This document shows positions 44,608 to 53,957 of a stretch of DNA of 64,000 nucleotides, in pieces. The DNA is from Anaerocolumna aminovalerica (lineage in GTDB: Bacteria; Bacillota; Clostridia; Lachnospirales; Lachnospiraceae). A program made the translations under genes and the position numbers. The DNA lies in NCBI RefSeq assembly GCF_900115365.1, contig NZ_FOWD01000017.1, positions 1 to 64,000 of the forward strand, in the 5' to 3' direction. Under the pieces are notes generated by a model, which did no database searches, was not told where the DNA came from, and was given only the letters and a program-made list of their open reading frames with translations. How positions within the stretch are numbered: the stretch's first letter is position 1; every line of letters starts with the position of its first letter.

Positions 44608-45843
44608 ATGAAAGAAATTATTAAGAATCCCAGTGAAAATAGAACAGACAATTTTGATAAGTTTGTGTTTTACGCCTGTGTTATTGATACACTTTTTTTG
44701 CCTTATTTTTGGTTTATATCAGTTCCCTATACAATGCCTCTGACATTTTATTGGTTATTAAGAAGATATAAGAAATTAAATGAATCAAAAGAATACAAAT
44801 TATTTCTTATAATTTTTATATTTATGAGTATCAGTACAATGTTCAGCTTTATTCTAGCTCCCCAGTATATATATAAAAATTTGGTATATTTAATCCAGTT
44901 TACCACTATGTTTTTGTATTATTTTATATTTGTGTATTATCTGAATCAATTCGACTTTAAGGGGAAGAATTTTTTAATTGTATTTATTGTATCTGCAGTC
45001 ATATTAGCCGTATTCTATAATATTGATAAATCTTTTTACCACAAAGTAGTACTGTTTTGGAATCACCGCTCCGGAATTTCCATCAACGAACTTTCCTATA
45101 CCAATTTTGTTGGATACCGGTATTCTTTTATATGGATGGATGCCAATAACATAGGATATATGATGAATGCAATTGTATTGTATTTATGGTGTAATGAGAA
45201 AACCAGTTTTTTTACCAAAACATTTTCCTTATTATCCTTACTGTTTGTGCTGATATCCTGCATGAGCAACGGAGGATTCTTAGTTTTTGTTTTTAATATT
45301 ATTGTATTTATTATTGTAGAGCTAATCCAGTTACTAAAAGGAAAATATAAGTTAAAGTTTCACATTACCCCCACTTCTTTGTTTTTGTTTCTGATTACGG
45401 TATTATCACTGATCTATATCATTCCGCAGATACCAAAGTATTTAGAAACTGGAGTTGCTCTGGAGGCATTAGAGCGGATTGACAGAAATTCAGGAGATTC
45501 CCGTATTAGAATATGGCAGTTTATAATTGAGAAAGTTAATTTCCTGGAATATATATTTTGGGGTAAAGGTGGAGTTACATTAGTGGATGGAAGTAAATTT
45601 TCTCCTCACAATGGACATTTTTACTGGATTCTTGGATATGGATTTATTTCATACGTTCTATTTATGTATTTAATCTTTCGAAAAAGAAAAAGAACCGGTC
45701 TGAAACAATATATCTGGGTGCTGTCTATATTAATAGGCTTTACTGTTAATATCCTCCTTGGAGAAATAAAAATGATGGGTATTGTAATGCTGTTAGTTGC
45801 ATGTTCATCCAGTCAAAAATATCTGGAAGCCAGAGACAGCTAA
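44608..45843 (+). CDS. O-antigen/capsule polymerase, Wzy-like (411 aa)
   Basis: A polytopic membrane protein with about 11-12 helices and little hydrophilic sequence. The large loop contains RIDRNSGDSRIRIWQFII and a following GKGGVTLVDGSKFSPHNGHF, where the Arg and the PHNxH-type motif match the O-antigen ligase/polymerase (Wzy_C) signature. It would link repeat units on the outer face of the membrane. GGAGG lies 9 nt before the ATG. It is the only polymerase candidate in the locus. Confidence 0.85.
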   Translation: MKEIIKNPSENRTDNFDKFVFYACVIDTLFLPYFWFISVPYTMPLTFYWLLRRYKKLNESKEYKLFLIIFIFMSISTMFSFILAPQYIYKNLVYLIQFTTMFLYYFIFVYYLNQFDFKGKNFLIVFIVSAVILAVFYNIDKSFYHKVVLFWNHRSGISINELSYTNFVGYRYSFIWMDANNIGYMMNAIVLYLWCNEKTSFFTKTFSLLSLLFVLISCMSNGGFLVFVFNIIVFIIVELIQLLKGKYKLKFHITPTSLFLFLITVLSLIYIIPQIPKYLETGVALEALERIDRNSGDSRIRIWQFIIEKVNFLEYIFWGKGGVTLVDGSKFSPHNGHFYWILGYGFISYVLFMYLIFRKRKRTGLKQYIWVLSILIGFTVNILLGEIKMMGIVMLLVACSSSQKYLEARDS

Positions 45844-45881
45844 AAACTGATTAAAAGCCATAAAAAAGAAGCGAGATCATT

Positions 45882-46862
45882 ATGAATAAAGATTTAATAA
45901 GTGTTATTGTACCGGTTTATAATGTGGAGGAATATATAAGTGAGTGTATTGAATCCATACAGGACCAGACTCACAATTTATTGGAAATCATCCTGGTTGA
46001 TGATGGCTCTACAGACAGCAGCGGAGAAACATGTGACAGATATGCAAAAAGTGATAGTAGAATTGTTGTCATTCATCAAAAAAACAAAGGTGTCTCATCT
46101 GCAAGAAACTCTGGATTAAAACGGGCTTCCGGTGATTACATCGGTTTTGTGGATGGAGATGATAAAATTGTCCCCAGCATGTATGAAGAGATGCTAAAAA
46201 CCATACATGTCCATCATTCACAGATGTGCGTATGCACAAAGCATATCTTTCATGACCGAATATTAAAAAATTCAAATATTGGAAAAAACCAGATTACAAA
46301 CAAAGAGGCTATTATGGAATTGCTGCAAATGAACTTTCCAACTTCTTTGGGTTCTGGTCTATATGAAAGAAGTTTAGTTAAAAATCTTTACCTGAATAAA
46401 GAAATCCATTACTGGGAAGATTTTGAATTTCAGCTTCGGGTACTGGATAGGGCAAAATTAATTTCAATCTATGATTATCCATTGTATTATTACCGTCAAA
46501 GGAATGAGAGTGCCAATCATCAGCAAATCAATGACAAAGTAATGTCATGCTTAAAAATAGCTCCTTACGTTAACAGATTTATAATTAGTAATTATCCGGA
46601 ATATGAGGCAGAATCAAGAGAGCTTTATACAGTCTTTTTACAAATTGTTATAGGCTATTTATCAAAATCTGAAATTGTCCATAAAAAATACTTTAAAACA
46701 ATAACAAAAAATGCAAGAAAATATCTCTTATATGCAATAAAATCGAGAAATATTAGACTTTTAATGAAAATTTATATTATTTTATGTGTTATTGATGCCA
46801 GGATTTTTTGGAAGGTATACCGGACTATAAAGGGTATCCAGACAAGGAATAGAAGGAGTTAA
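45882..46862 (+). CDS. Glycosyltransferase family 2 (326 aa)
   Basis: A GT-A-fold inverting transferase. The nucleotide site IIVPVYNVEEYI-like VIVPVYNVEEYISECIES, the DDGSTDSSG loop and the metal motif FVDGDD (DxD-type) are clear, all in the first 100 residues. The C-terminal part is helical and basic. It is the fifth glycosyltransferase of the locus besides the priming enzyme. Confidence 0.93.
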   Translation: MNKDLISVIVPVYNVEEYISECIESIQDQTHNLLEIILVDDGSTDSSGETCDRYAKSDSRIVVIHQKNKGVSSARNSGLKRASGDYIGFVDGDDKIVPSMYEEMLKTIHVHHSQMCVCTKHIFHDRILKNSNIGKNQITNKEAIMELLQMNFPTSLGSGLYERSLVKNLYLNKEIHYWEDFEFQLRVLDRAKLISIYDYPLYYYRQRNESANHQQINDKVMSCLKIAPYVNRFIISNYPEYEAESRELYTVFLQIVIGYLSKSEIVHKKYFKTITKNARKYLLYAIKSRNIRLLMKIYIILCVIDARIFWKVYRTIKGIQTRNRRS

Positions 46863-46880
46863 TAGCAGGGACAGATTTGA

Positions 46881-47030
46881 GATGTGGCAAAGCCACATCA
46901 TGCGGGGAAGGTTGCAAGAAAATAAAGTATAGAAAGAATGCCACATCATAATTCTTTCAACTTGATCTTTTGTGGCGGTATCACATCTGCAAACAGAGTA
47001 CCACATTTGCAAACGGTTGTGATACGCAAT
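46881..47030 (+). repeat. Structured intergenic region with hairpins and a direct repeat
   Basis: It holds the hairpin GATGTGGC-AAA-GCCACATC (46881-46899), then GCCACA/TGTGGC (46940 and 46971), then GTATCACA/TGTGATAC (46978 and 47018). Inside the last pair are CACATCTGCAAAC (46982) and CACATTTGCAAAC (47002), a direct repeat of period 20. The first hairpin matches the second hairpin of the repeat at 44287 with a compensatory base-pair swap. The last stem ends 14 nt before the next start codon. Confidence 0.7.
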
Positions 47031-47039
47031 GGGTGTATA

Positions 47040-48185
47040 ATGAAAAAAATTGGAATAATTACCCTAAATGGTTATTTTAATTACGGAAACCGCTTACAAA
47101 ATTATGCTTTACAAGAAGTATTAAAATCTTTGGGTTTTCAAGTGGAAACCATATTAGTTGATACAACAAATCAATCTGAAAATACATCTCCGATTCCTAT
47201 GAGGAATAGAATATTTTTTAAAAATAGAAAGAAAAAAGATATGGAACTTTCTGAAGTGCTTTACAAGATTATTACAATATTGTGGAATCAAATTCATAAG
47301 AAGGAAATCGTAAAGTCCAGAATGCAGCGGATAAAACGATTGAAAGCTTTTTCAAATAAGTATATTAAAGAAACGAAATTTTGTATATCCAGTGAAAATA
47401 TACCGGAGAATTTAGCACACTGTTATGATTATTTTGTTGCTGGGAGTGACCAGGTATGGAATCCGGACTATATTCATAATTCATCCATTTATTTTTTAAC
47501 CTTTGCTCCCGGGAAGAAAAGAATTGCTTATTCCCCTAGCTTTGGTATCTCTCATATTCCCACTGAATATTCAGAAGCTTATAAACTATGGCTTTCTGAA
47601 ATGGCCAGCTTATCTGTAAGAGAAGAGGCCGGAGCAGATATTATAAGAAATTTAACAGGGAGGGAGGCTGAGGTTCTTATTGACCCCACTCTTTTATTAA
47701 CAAAAGAAAATTGGCTTTTAATATCTAAGGAACCTGTCTATAAACCGAAAAGGTGCTATCTGTTAACCTACTTTTTGGGAGAACAAACACTGGATAGAAA
47801 GAAAAAAATAAAAGAAATAGCAAGGGCGAATAGTTTAATTGTAGTGAATCTAGCAGATATGAAGGATCCAAAAAGATATTCGGCTGATCCCGGCGAATTT
47901 ATTGGGTATATACAATCTTCCAGTGTTATTTTTACAGATTCTTTTCATGGATGTGTATTTGCCATTTTATTTGAAAAACCATTTGTTGTATTTGACAGAA
48001 TTGGGACCGGGACTTCCATGAATTCCAGAATCGATACGCTTCTTGGTACATTCCGGTTACAAACAAGGAAATGGGAGGTTTTAAGAAAGGATGAAATTTT
48101 TCAATTAGATTATTCACAGACTGCGCCTATTTTAGAAAATGAACGTAACAAAGCAATTAATTATCTAAAAGGTACATTAAGTTAA
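47040..48185 (+). CDS. Polysaccharide pyruvyl transferase family protein (381 aa)
   Basis: Matches the PS_pyruv_trans family, GT-B-like enzymes that add ketal pyruvate from PEP to a sugar. The opening KKIGIITLNGYFNYGNRLQN and the later FVAGSDQVWNPDY, LSVREEAGADI and TDSFHGCVFAILFEKPFV are the family blocks. The start at 47040 fits the family; an open frame from 46938 runs through the structured non-coding region and is not credible. The ribosome site (GGGTG) is weak and lies near a stem that could hide it. Confidence 0.88.
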   Translation: MKKIGIITLNGYFNYGNRLQNYALQEVLKSLGFQVETILVDTTNQSENTSPIPMRNRIFFKNRKKKDMELSEVLYKIITILWNQIHKKEIVKSRMQRIKRLKAFSNKYIKETKFCISSENIPENLAHCYDYFVAGSDQVWNPDYIHNSSIYFLTFAPGKKRIAYSPSFGISHIPTEYSEAYKLWLSEMASLSVREEAGADIIRNLTGREAEVLIDPTLLLTKENWLLISKEPVYKPKRCYLLTYFLGEQTLDRKKKIKEIARANSLIVVNLADMKDPKRYSADPGEFIGYIQSSSVIFTDSFHGCVFAILFEKPFVVFDRIGTGTSMNSRIDTLLGTFRLQTRKWEVLRKDEIFQLDYSQTAPILENERNKAINYLKGTLS

Positions 48186-48238
48186 TAAAGATCAAATTTT
48201 ATATTTAATATGAAAAGTTCTATGAAAGTGGTATCAAT

Positions 48239-50983
48239 ATGGGGAGAATCGAAAATGCAGAACGGAATATTTTCTTTGGTATCTTAGGAAATATTGTATC
48301 CTTTATCCTGGGATTTATATCAAGGACAGTCTTTATTCACAACCTGAGTGTAACCTATCTTGGTGTCAATGGCTTATATACGAATATATTATCTGTATTA
48401 TCATTAGCAGAACTTGGTATTGGTACAGCAATGAATTATAGTCTCTATAAACCTGTAGCAGAAAATAATTATGAGACCATAAAGACACTGATGCAGTTAT
48501 ATAAAAAGATTTATCGTATTATTGCCATAATTATAACAGTGGCAGGATTAATTCTGCTGCCCTTTTTAAAATTCATCATAAAAGACCCAGGAAACATCAG
48601 TCAAAATGAATTGTTCCTATATTATTTCATATTTTTGTTCAACACAGTCAGTACCTATTTTGTATCATATAAATACAGTTTAGTAAATGCAGAGCAAAAG
48701 AATTATATACAATCTAATATTCAAGTCATTACTTCAGTGGCTGTATTAATATCACAGATTATTATCCTGAAAATATTTAAAAGCTTTATGCTCTATTTAA
48801 TTGCTGGAGCGGTTATTGGAGTGATACAAAAAGTATTCGTTCATTTATATTTGAATAAGCAATATCCCTATCTTTTAGAAAAAGATTATATTCCTTTATC
48901 CAAAGAAGAAATGAAACCCATTAAAAAAAACATGACCGCTTTAATGTATCATAAATTTGGAGATGTTATGATACATCAAACGGATAATATTATTCTTTCT
49001 TCATTTGTTAATGTAACTTTTGTTGGATTATTATCCAATTATAATCTGATTATTTTTTCGGTAATTAGCTTTATTAATATAATTTTTAATTCTCTGATCT
49101 CTGGGTTCGGCAATTTGATTGCATTAGACAGTAAGGAAAAGCAATACAAATTATTTAAAGTTTATCGTTTTTCTGCTTTCTGGATCTATGGAATGGTCCT
49201 GATTATTTTATATTTTATGCTGACTCCCTTTATTACCCTTTGGATTGGAGAAGATATGGTTATTAGTAATACAGCAATACTATTAATTATGGTGGACTAC
49301 TATTTTAAAGCCCATCGTATTGCGGTAAATAATTATAAAACAGCAGCTGGTATTTTTGATGCGGATAAATACATTGCTCTGATTCAAGGGATTGTAAACT
49401 TAATTATTTCCATACTGCTGGTTCAATTAATTGGAATAAATGGCGTATTTATTGGAACTATAGTATCCGGTTTAATTTCTAATTTTACCAGGCCTTTTAT
49501 TATATATAATATGATATTTAATAAAAAAGCCCATGAATATTACAAGGATTCCTTTCTTTACCTTATTACCATCATCATGGTGTTTTTTATCTGCCAATTA
49601 GTAAGGAAATCATTTTGTAATAACATAACACCAGTAAGCCTTTTTGTTTTATTTATACTGGTAATTACAATACCAAATTTGTCTTTTTTCATCTTGTTTC
49701 GTAAACGGGAGGAATTCGTATATATGCAGGAAATTTTAAAATCCTATCCAGATAAGTTTAATAATATTAATAAATTCTATTCCAATACTCTCTTAAAGGC
49801 CGGAAATAAGATAAGATTCATTAAGAATAAAAAGACAGTTTACGTTAAAAAGGATATTACGGATAAAAGTGAAGAGGCTCCATTATCCTCTGATTCTAAC
49901 AAGATAGAAGAAGAGTGGATTGCTATATTCAACAATCTGCGTAAAAACACAAGAATTCAGATTCTAACTTATCCGGAGATTAGTACGAAGCAGATGATAA
50001 GAACTAATATCTACAGTATTATTTTCACAAGGAAGCTGACCAGAGCAGATCATTTTTTCTGGCCCAATGGACTTTTAGCTTCGGCTTTAGAATGCTCTTA
50101 CCATGCAAGCAAGGATATTCAGGACTTTTATATACTGAAACAATACTATGATAAATGGATTCAAAATGGTATTCCTATTGTAAATCCTGATCATGCCATA
50201 AATGGTTATTCCTTAATTTATGTACATCAAAAAATGAAAAAAGATATTTACAAAGAAGCCATTCAAAAAATTATCAATTATTTATATGATTATCCAAGAG
50301 ATAAAAAGAATAGTTTTCCCTATAGAAAAAACAGTCCTAATGATATTTATATCGATAGTATAGGCATGATATGTCCTTTCTTATGCCGTTATGGAAAAAT
50401 ATATCATGATGAAAAGGCTATAAATTTAGCTGTAAAACAGATTATCAATTTTATTCATTTTGGATTTGATAGGAATACATTTCTTCCATATCATGGGTAC
50501 AATTTAAAAGAAGACAGCAAATTAGGAATCATTGGATGGGGCAGAGGAGTAGGATGGTTATTGATAGGCATGGTAGACAGCCTTGAATATATTGATTCCA
50601 TGAACCCCAACTATAATTTTTTAGTTAGAACTTTTATTAAAGTTGTTGAAACCACTATAAAGTATCAGAAGGATAATGGGTACTACTCCTGGCAGTTAAC
50701 AGCTTTAGAGGGACACATTGATACATCATCAACTTCCATGATATCTTATGCCATTCATAGGGGAGTTAAAATAGGTATACTGAATAAAACTTATTTATAT
50801 TATTCGAATTTAGGGCTTCAGGCTCTTCGGAATTCTGTAATAGATGGTCTGGTAACCAATTCTTCAGCAGAATGTATGGGATTTAGCATGTACCCTCAAA
50901 GATATGATGTATTTCCATGGTCTCAAGGTCCAACCACTGCGTTAGCAGCTTTATCGCTGGATGCAATTAGAAATAATGAATAA
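48239..50983 (+). CDS. Polysaccharide flippase fused to GH105/GH88-like domain (914 aa)
   Basis: Residues about 1-500 are a Wzx/PST-type flippase with 12-14 helices that moves lipid-linked repeat units across the membrane; YLGVNGLYTNILSVLSLAEL near residue 40 is characteristic. After a charged linker (about 505-560), residues 565-914 form a predicted (alpha/alpha)6 barrel like unsaturated-uronyl hydrolases (GH88/GH105). It keeps YIDSIGMICPFLCRYG, with D706 as candidate catalytic Asp, and GWGRGVGWLLIGMVD near 766. I know of no such fusion. The frame is continuous, with no sign of a frameshift. By topology the C-terminal domain should be cytosolic. Confidence 0.85.
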   Translation: MGRIENAERNIFFGILGNIVSFILGFISRTVFIHNLSVTYLGVNGLYTNILSVLSLAELGIGTAMNYSLYKPVAENNYETIKTLMQLYKKIYRIIAIIITVAGLILLPFLKFIIKDPGNISQNELFLYYFIFLFNTVSTYFVSYKYSLVNAEQKNYIQSNIQVITSVAVLISQIIILKIFKSFMLYLIAGAVIGVIQKVFVHLYLNKQYPYLLEKDYIPLSKEEMKPIKKNMTALMYHKFGDVMIHQTDNIILSSFVNVTFVGLLSNYNLIIFSVISFINIIFNSLISGFGNLIALDSKEKQYKLFKVYRFSAFWIYGMVLIILYFMLTPFITLWIGEDMVISNTAILLIMVDYYFKAHRIAVNNYKTAAGIFDADKYIALIQGIVNLIISILLVQLIGINGVFIGTIVSGLISNFTRPFIIYNMIFNKKAHEYYKDSFLYLITIIMVFFICQLVRKSFCNNITPVSLFVLFILVITIPNLSFFILFRKREEFVYMQEILKSYPDKFNNINKFYSNTLLKAGNKIRFIKNKKTVYVKKDITDKSEEAPLSSDSNKIEEEWIAIFNNLRKNTRIQILTYPEISTKQMIRTNIYSIIFTRKLTRADHFFWPNGLLASALECSYHASKDIQDFYILKQYYDKWIQNGIPIVNPDHAINGYSLIYVHQKMKKDIYKEAIQKIINYLYDYPRDKKNSFPYRKNSPNDIYIDSIGMICPFLCRYGKIYHDEKAINLAVKQIINFIHFGFDRNTFLPYHGYNLKEDSKLGIIGWGRGVGWLLIGMVDSLEYIDSMNPNYNFLVRTFIKVVETTIKYQKDNGYYSWQLTALEGHIDTSSTSMISYAIHRGVKIGILNKTYLYYSNLGLQALRNSVIDGLVTNSSAECMGFSMYPQRYDVFPWSQGPTTALAALSLDAIRNNE

Positions 50984-51050
50984 CAGAACCTTTTTCTGTA
51001 GTTGGAAGGATTTTAAAAAATAAGAACGTATTCTTGCAAAACATGTAATC

Positions 51051-51089
51051 AGGCCGCCTTTCCTCTGTAAATTGAAATGCGGCCTTTAT
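51051..51089 (+). terminator. Hairpin terminator after the flippase gene
   Basis: AGGCCGC (51051-51057) and GCGGCCT (51079-51085) form a 7-bp GC-rich stem followed by TTATA. The T-run is short. It lies between the convergent flippase gene and the small membrane protein gene and may serve both. Confidence 0.65.
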
Positions 51090-51112
51090 ACCGGATAAAA
51101 CTATGATTCACT

Positions 51113-51439
51113 CTATTTGCGTTTTTTAAAGATATGACAGATATGAAAAATCCTGTATAGAGTACCAGACATTATTGCAAGCAGGATACCGATAAATATG
51201 CTCAAAAGACCATACCTTCTAGTAAAACTTAAACAATTAAAGCTCGTAAGAAGAGCTGTCATGGTATAAATACCTTTGAAAAAATACAATCCCGTAATAT
51301 TGATTAAAAAAATAAATAAATCAAATATTAAAGCAGTTGTTATCCGGGGTTCTCCATCTACACATCCTATTTTTCCATATACCTTAGCTGCAATTAATCC
51401 AGGAACTAACATTATTAAAAAGAATCTGATAAAGTCCAT
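51113..51439 (-). CDS. Small membrane protein of unknown function (108 aa)
   Basis: A minus-strand gene for a protein with about three hydrophobic segments (residues 5-20, 35-60 and 75-97) and a basic C-terminus (FKKRK). AAAGGAG lies about 8 nt before the ATG. I recognise no family. It is the only reverse gene in the polysaccharide locus, so it is transcribed on its own. Confidence 0.7.
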   Translation of the reverse strand: MDFIRFFLIMLVPGLIAAKVYGKIGCVDGEPRITTALIFDLFIFLINITGLYFFKGIYTMTALLTSFNCLSFTRRYGLLSIFIGILLAIMSGTLYRIFHICHIFKKRK

Positions 51440-51767
51440 AATTCGTCTCCTTTCATTATAAAATCAGGTAAAACTTCAATTCGGGTGTATTTTGAACTGA
51501 ATTGGAATTTATTTAAACTTATCTTTTGAGGCAGCAGCCATTAATAACCATTATCCAAATGGTAGTATTATGACTAACTGACATCTGATAAAAAGTTATA
51601 TTATTATATTATGAAACAAACCTATAAAATGTTACAAAAAATGTCGTAAAAGTAAAAAACAAAAAGAATAATATATAATAGTGTCACCCTATACCTTAAA
51701 TTTCTTTGTTCTACTTAATTATAAAATTCATACAATAAAAAGATAGAGGCTTTAAATAGGAGTAAAA
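51440..51767. other. Gene-free stretch before capE
   Basis: About 330 bp of AT-rich DNA separating the main polysaccharide operon from the CapE-F-G genes. A TATAAT occurs at 51674-51679 but no convincing -35 box sits 16-18 nt upstream, so the capE promoter is only tentatively here. No repeats or open frames with a ribosome site were seen. Confidence 0.45.
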
Positions 51768-52790
51768 ATGTTTAAAGATAAAAAGCTTTTGATAACAGGG
51801 GGTACTGGCAGTTTTGGAAACGCTGTGCTGAAACGATTTTTAGATACAGAAATTGATCAGATCCGAATATTTTCAAGAGACGAAAAAAAACAGGATGAGA
51901 TGCGAAACCTTTATAAAAATAATAAAGTGAAATTTTACATCGGCGATGTCAGGGATATACAATCCATAAAAAATGCCATGTACGGCGTTGATTATATTTT
52001 CCATGCTGCTGCTTTAAAACAAGTTCCATCCTGTGAGTTCTTTCCACTAGAGGCTGTAAAGACAAATGTTTTAGGAACGGATAACGTTTTAACTTCAGCC
52101 ATAGAATTTGGAGTAAAGAAAGTAATTTGTCTGTCTACGGATAAAGCCGCTTATCCGATTAATGCAATGGGGATTTCCAAAGCCATGATGGAAAAGGTAT
52201 TTATATCAAAATCCAAGACGGTGGACCCGGACAGGACAACAATCTGCGGTACCCGTTATGGAAATGTAATGGCTTCCAGGGGCTCCGTCATTCCGCTTTT
52301 TATACAACAAATTAAAGCTGGAAAACCCTTAACGGTTACAAATCCTGACATGACCCGGTTTTTAATGAGCCTTGAAGAGGCTGTGGAATTAGTAATCTAT
52401 GCATTTTTAAATGGAGAATCAGGGGACCTTATGGTACAGAAATCACCTGCCTCCTCAATAGGGGATCTGGCACAGGCATTAATCCAATTATTTGGCAGTG
52501 ATAGCAAGCTAAATATTATAGGTACCCGCCATGGAGAAAAGTTATATGAAACCCTGTTAACAAAAGAAGAATATTTTGCAGCTCAGGATAAAGGGAAATT
52601 TTATCGTGTACCTGCAGACAAGCGGGACTTGAATTATGATAAATATTATCACCAGGGAAGCAAAATACTTTCTGATTACAAAGAATACAACTCCAATAAT
52701 ACAGAAAGATTAAATATAGAACAGATTAAAGAACTTCTATTAACTATTGACTATGTCCAGAAGGAATTAAAAGGCGGGTGTCATGAATGA
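51768..52790 (+). CDS. capE: UDP-GlcNAc 4,6-dehydratase/5-epimerase, CapE-like (340 aa)
   Basis: First enzyme of UDP-N-acetyl-L-fucosamine synthesis, an SDR acting on UDP-GlcNAc. The NAD motif TGGTGSFGNAVLKRF is near residue 10 and the active-site run STDKAAYPINAMGISKAMME has Met in place of Tyr, as expected. Length suits the soluble CapE/WbjB group rather than the membrane-anchored group. ATAGGAG precedes the ATG by 6 nt. It overlaps capF by 4 nt (ATGA). Confidence 0.92.
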   Translation: MFKDKKLLITGGTGSFGNAVLKRFLDTEIDQIRIFSRDEKKQDEMRNLYKNNKVKFYIGDVRDIQSIKNAMYGVDYIFHAAALKQVPSCEFFPLEAVKTNVLGTDNVLTSAIEFGVKKVICLSTDKAAYPINAMGISKAMMEKVFISKSKTVDPDRTTICGTRYGNVMASRGSVIPLFIQQIKAGKPLTVTNPDMTRFLMSLEEAVELVIYAFLNGESGDLMVQKSPASSIGDLAQALIQLFGSDSKLNIIGTRHGEKLYETLLTKEEYFAAQDKGKFYRVPADKRDLNYDKYYHQGSKILSDYKEYNSNNTERLNIEQIKELLLTIDYVQKELKGGCHE

Positions 52791-53896
52791 AGATATTAGT
52801 AACAGGAGCAAGAGGATTTATCGGAGAAAATTTAATCGCCCAGTTAAGAAATTTAAATTATACGGACATCTTAATGTTTGATAAAAATACAAAACTCTCT
52901 TTGTTAGACCAATATTGTGAGGAAGCTGAATTTGTATATCATCTTGCAGGAGTGAATCGCCCTAATGAGGACAGGGAATATATGGAGGGGAATTTAGGAT
53001 TTACGAAGGTTCTTTTGGATGCCTTAGAAAAACATAAAAATAATTGCCCGGTTACCATATCATCCTCCATACAGGCTGTTTTTGATAATCCATATGGAAT
53101 AAGTAAAAAAGCAGGGGAAGATGCGGTATTTAATTATTCCAGAGAGACAGGGGCGAAAGTTTTTGTATACCGGCTGCCAAATGTATTCGGAAAATGGTGC
53201 AGGCCCAACTATAATAGTTTTATAGCAACCCTTGCTCATAATATTGCCAGAGATTTACCTGTTACGGTCAAAGATCCGGAAACAGTCTTAAATCTGGCTT
53301 ATATTGATGATGTTGTAGAAGAATTAATAAGTCTGTTAAAGGATAAAGGCAATAAGAAAGGTGATTTTTGTGAAATACCTGTAGTATATCAAATTACACT
53401 GAAAGAAGTGGTAAATTTACTTAGGTCTTTTAAGGATAGCCGTATTAACTGTTCCATTCCTGATATGTCTGAGGATTTTACCAGAAAACTATACAGTACT
53501 TACTTAAGTTATCTGCCGGAGAACAATCTTACTTATCCCTTAAAAATGAATGCAGATCATAGAGGGTCTTTTACTGAGTTCATTAAAACCGCAGGACAGG
53601 GACAAATTTCAGTAAATGTATCCAAGCCTGGAATGATAAAAGGAAACCATTGGCATCACACAAAAAATGAAAAATTTCTTGTAGTCAGCGGAAGAGGTGT
53701 AATACGGTTTCGAAAACTGAATTCAGACCGGGTGATAGAATACTATGTAAGCGGAGACAAACTGGAAGTAGTTGATATACCGGTAGGCTATATCCACCAT
53801 ATTGAAAATATTGGTGAAACAGATATGGTGACCATTATATGGGCAAATGAAAGTTTTAATCCCCGGAAACCGGATACTTACTTTATGGAGTTATAG
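52787..53896 (+). CDS. capF: UDP-2-acetamido-2,6-dideoxy-hexulose reductase/epimerase, CapF-like (369 aa)
   Basis: Second enzyme of the UDP-L-FucNAc pathway, with an N-terminal SDR (about residues 1-245, TGARGFIGENL) and a C-terminal cupin (about 255-369). The cupin has GMIKGNHWHHTKNEKFLVV, including metal-binding His residues, and is thought to epimerise at C3 before the SDR reduces C4. Both domains are intact. The gene starts inside the end of capE. Confidence 0.92.
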   Translation: MKILVTGARGFIGENLIAQLRNLNYTDILMFDKNTKLSLLDQYCEEAEFVYHLAGVNRPNEDREYMEGNLGFTKVLLDALEKHKNNCPVTISSSIQAVFDNPYGISKKAGEDAVFNYSRETGAKVFVYRLPNVFGKWCRPNYNSFIATLAHNIARDLPVTVKDPETVLNLAYIDDVVEELISLLKDKGNKKGDFCEIPVVYQITLKEVVNLLRSFKDSRINCSIPDMSEDFTRKLYSTYLSYLPENNLTYPLKMNADHRGSFTEFIKTAGQGQISVNVSKPGMIKGNHWHHTKNEKFLVVSGRGVIRFRKLNSDRVIEYYVSGDKLEVVDIPVGYIHHIENIGETDMVTIIWANESFNPRKPDTYFMEL

Positions 53897-53957
53897 AATA
53901 GAAGTCATGTTTAAAGAATCTTTTATTGATCTTTAATTAGAAAAACAGGGAGCAGAA

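Noticed and set aside
46938-47039. Upstream extension of the pyruvyl transferase gene
   Set aside because: The added codons run through hairpins and a direct repeat and do not resemble the family N-terminus.
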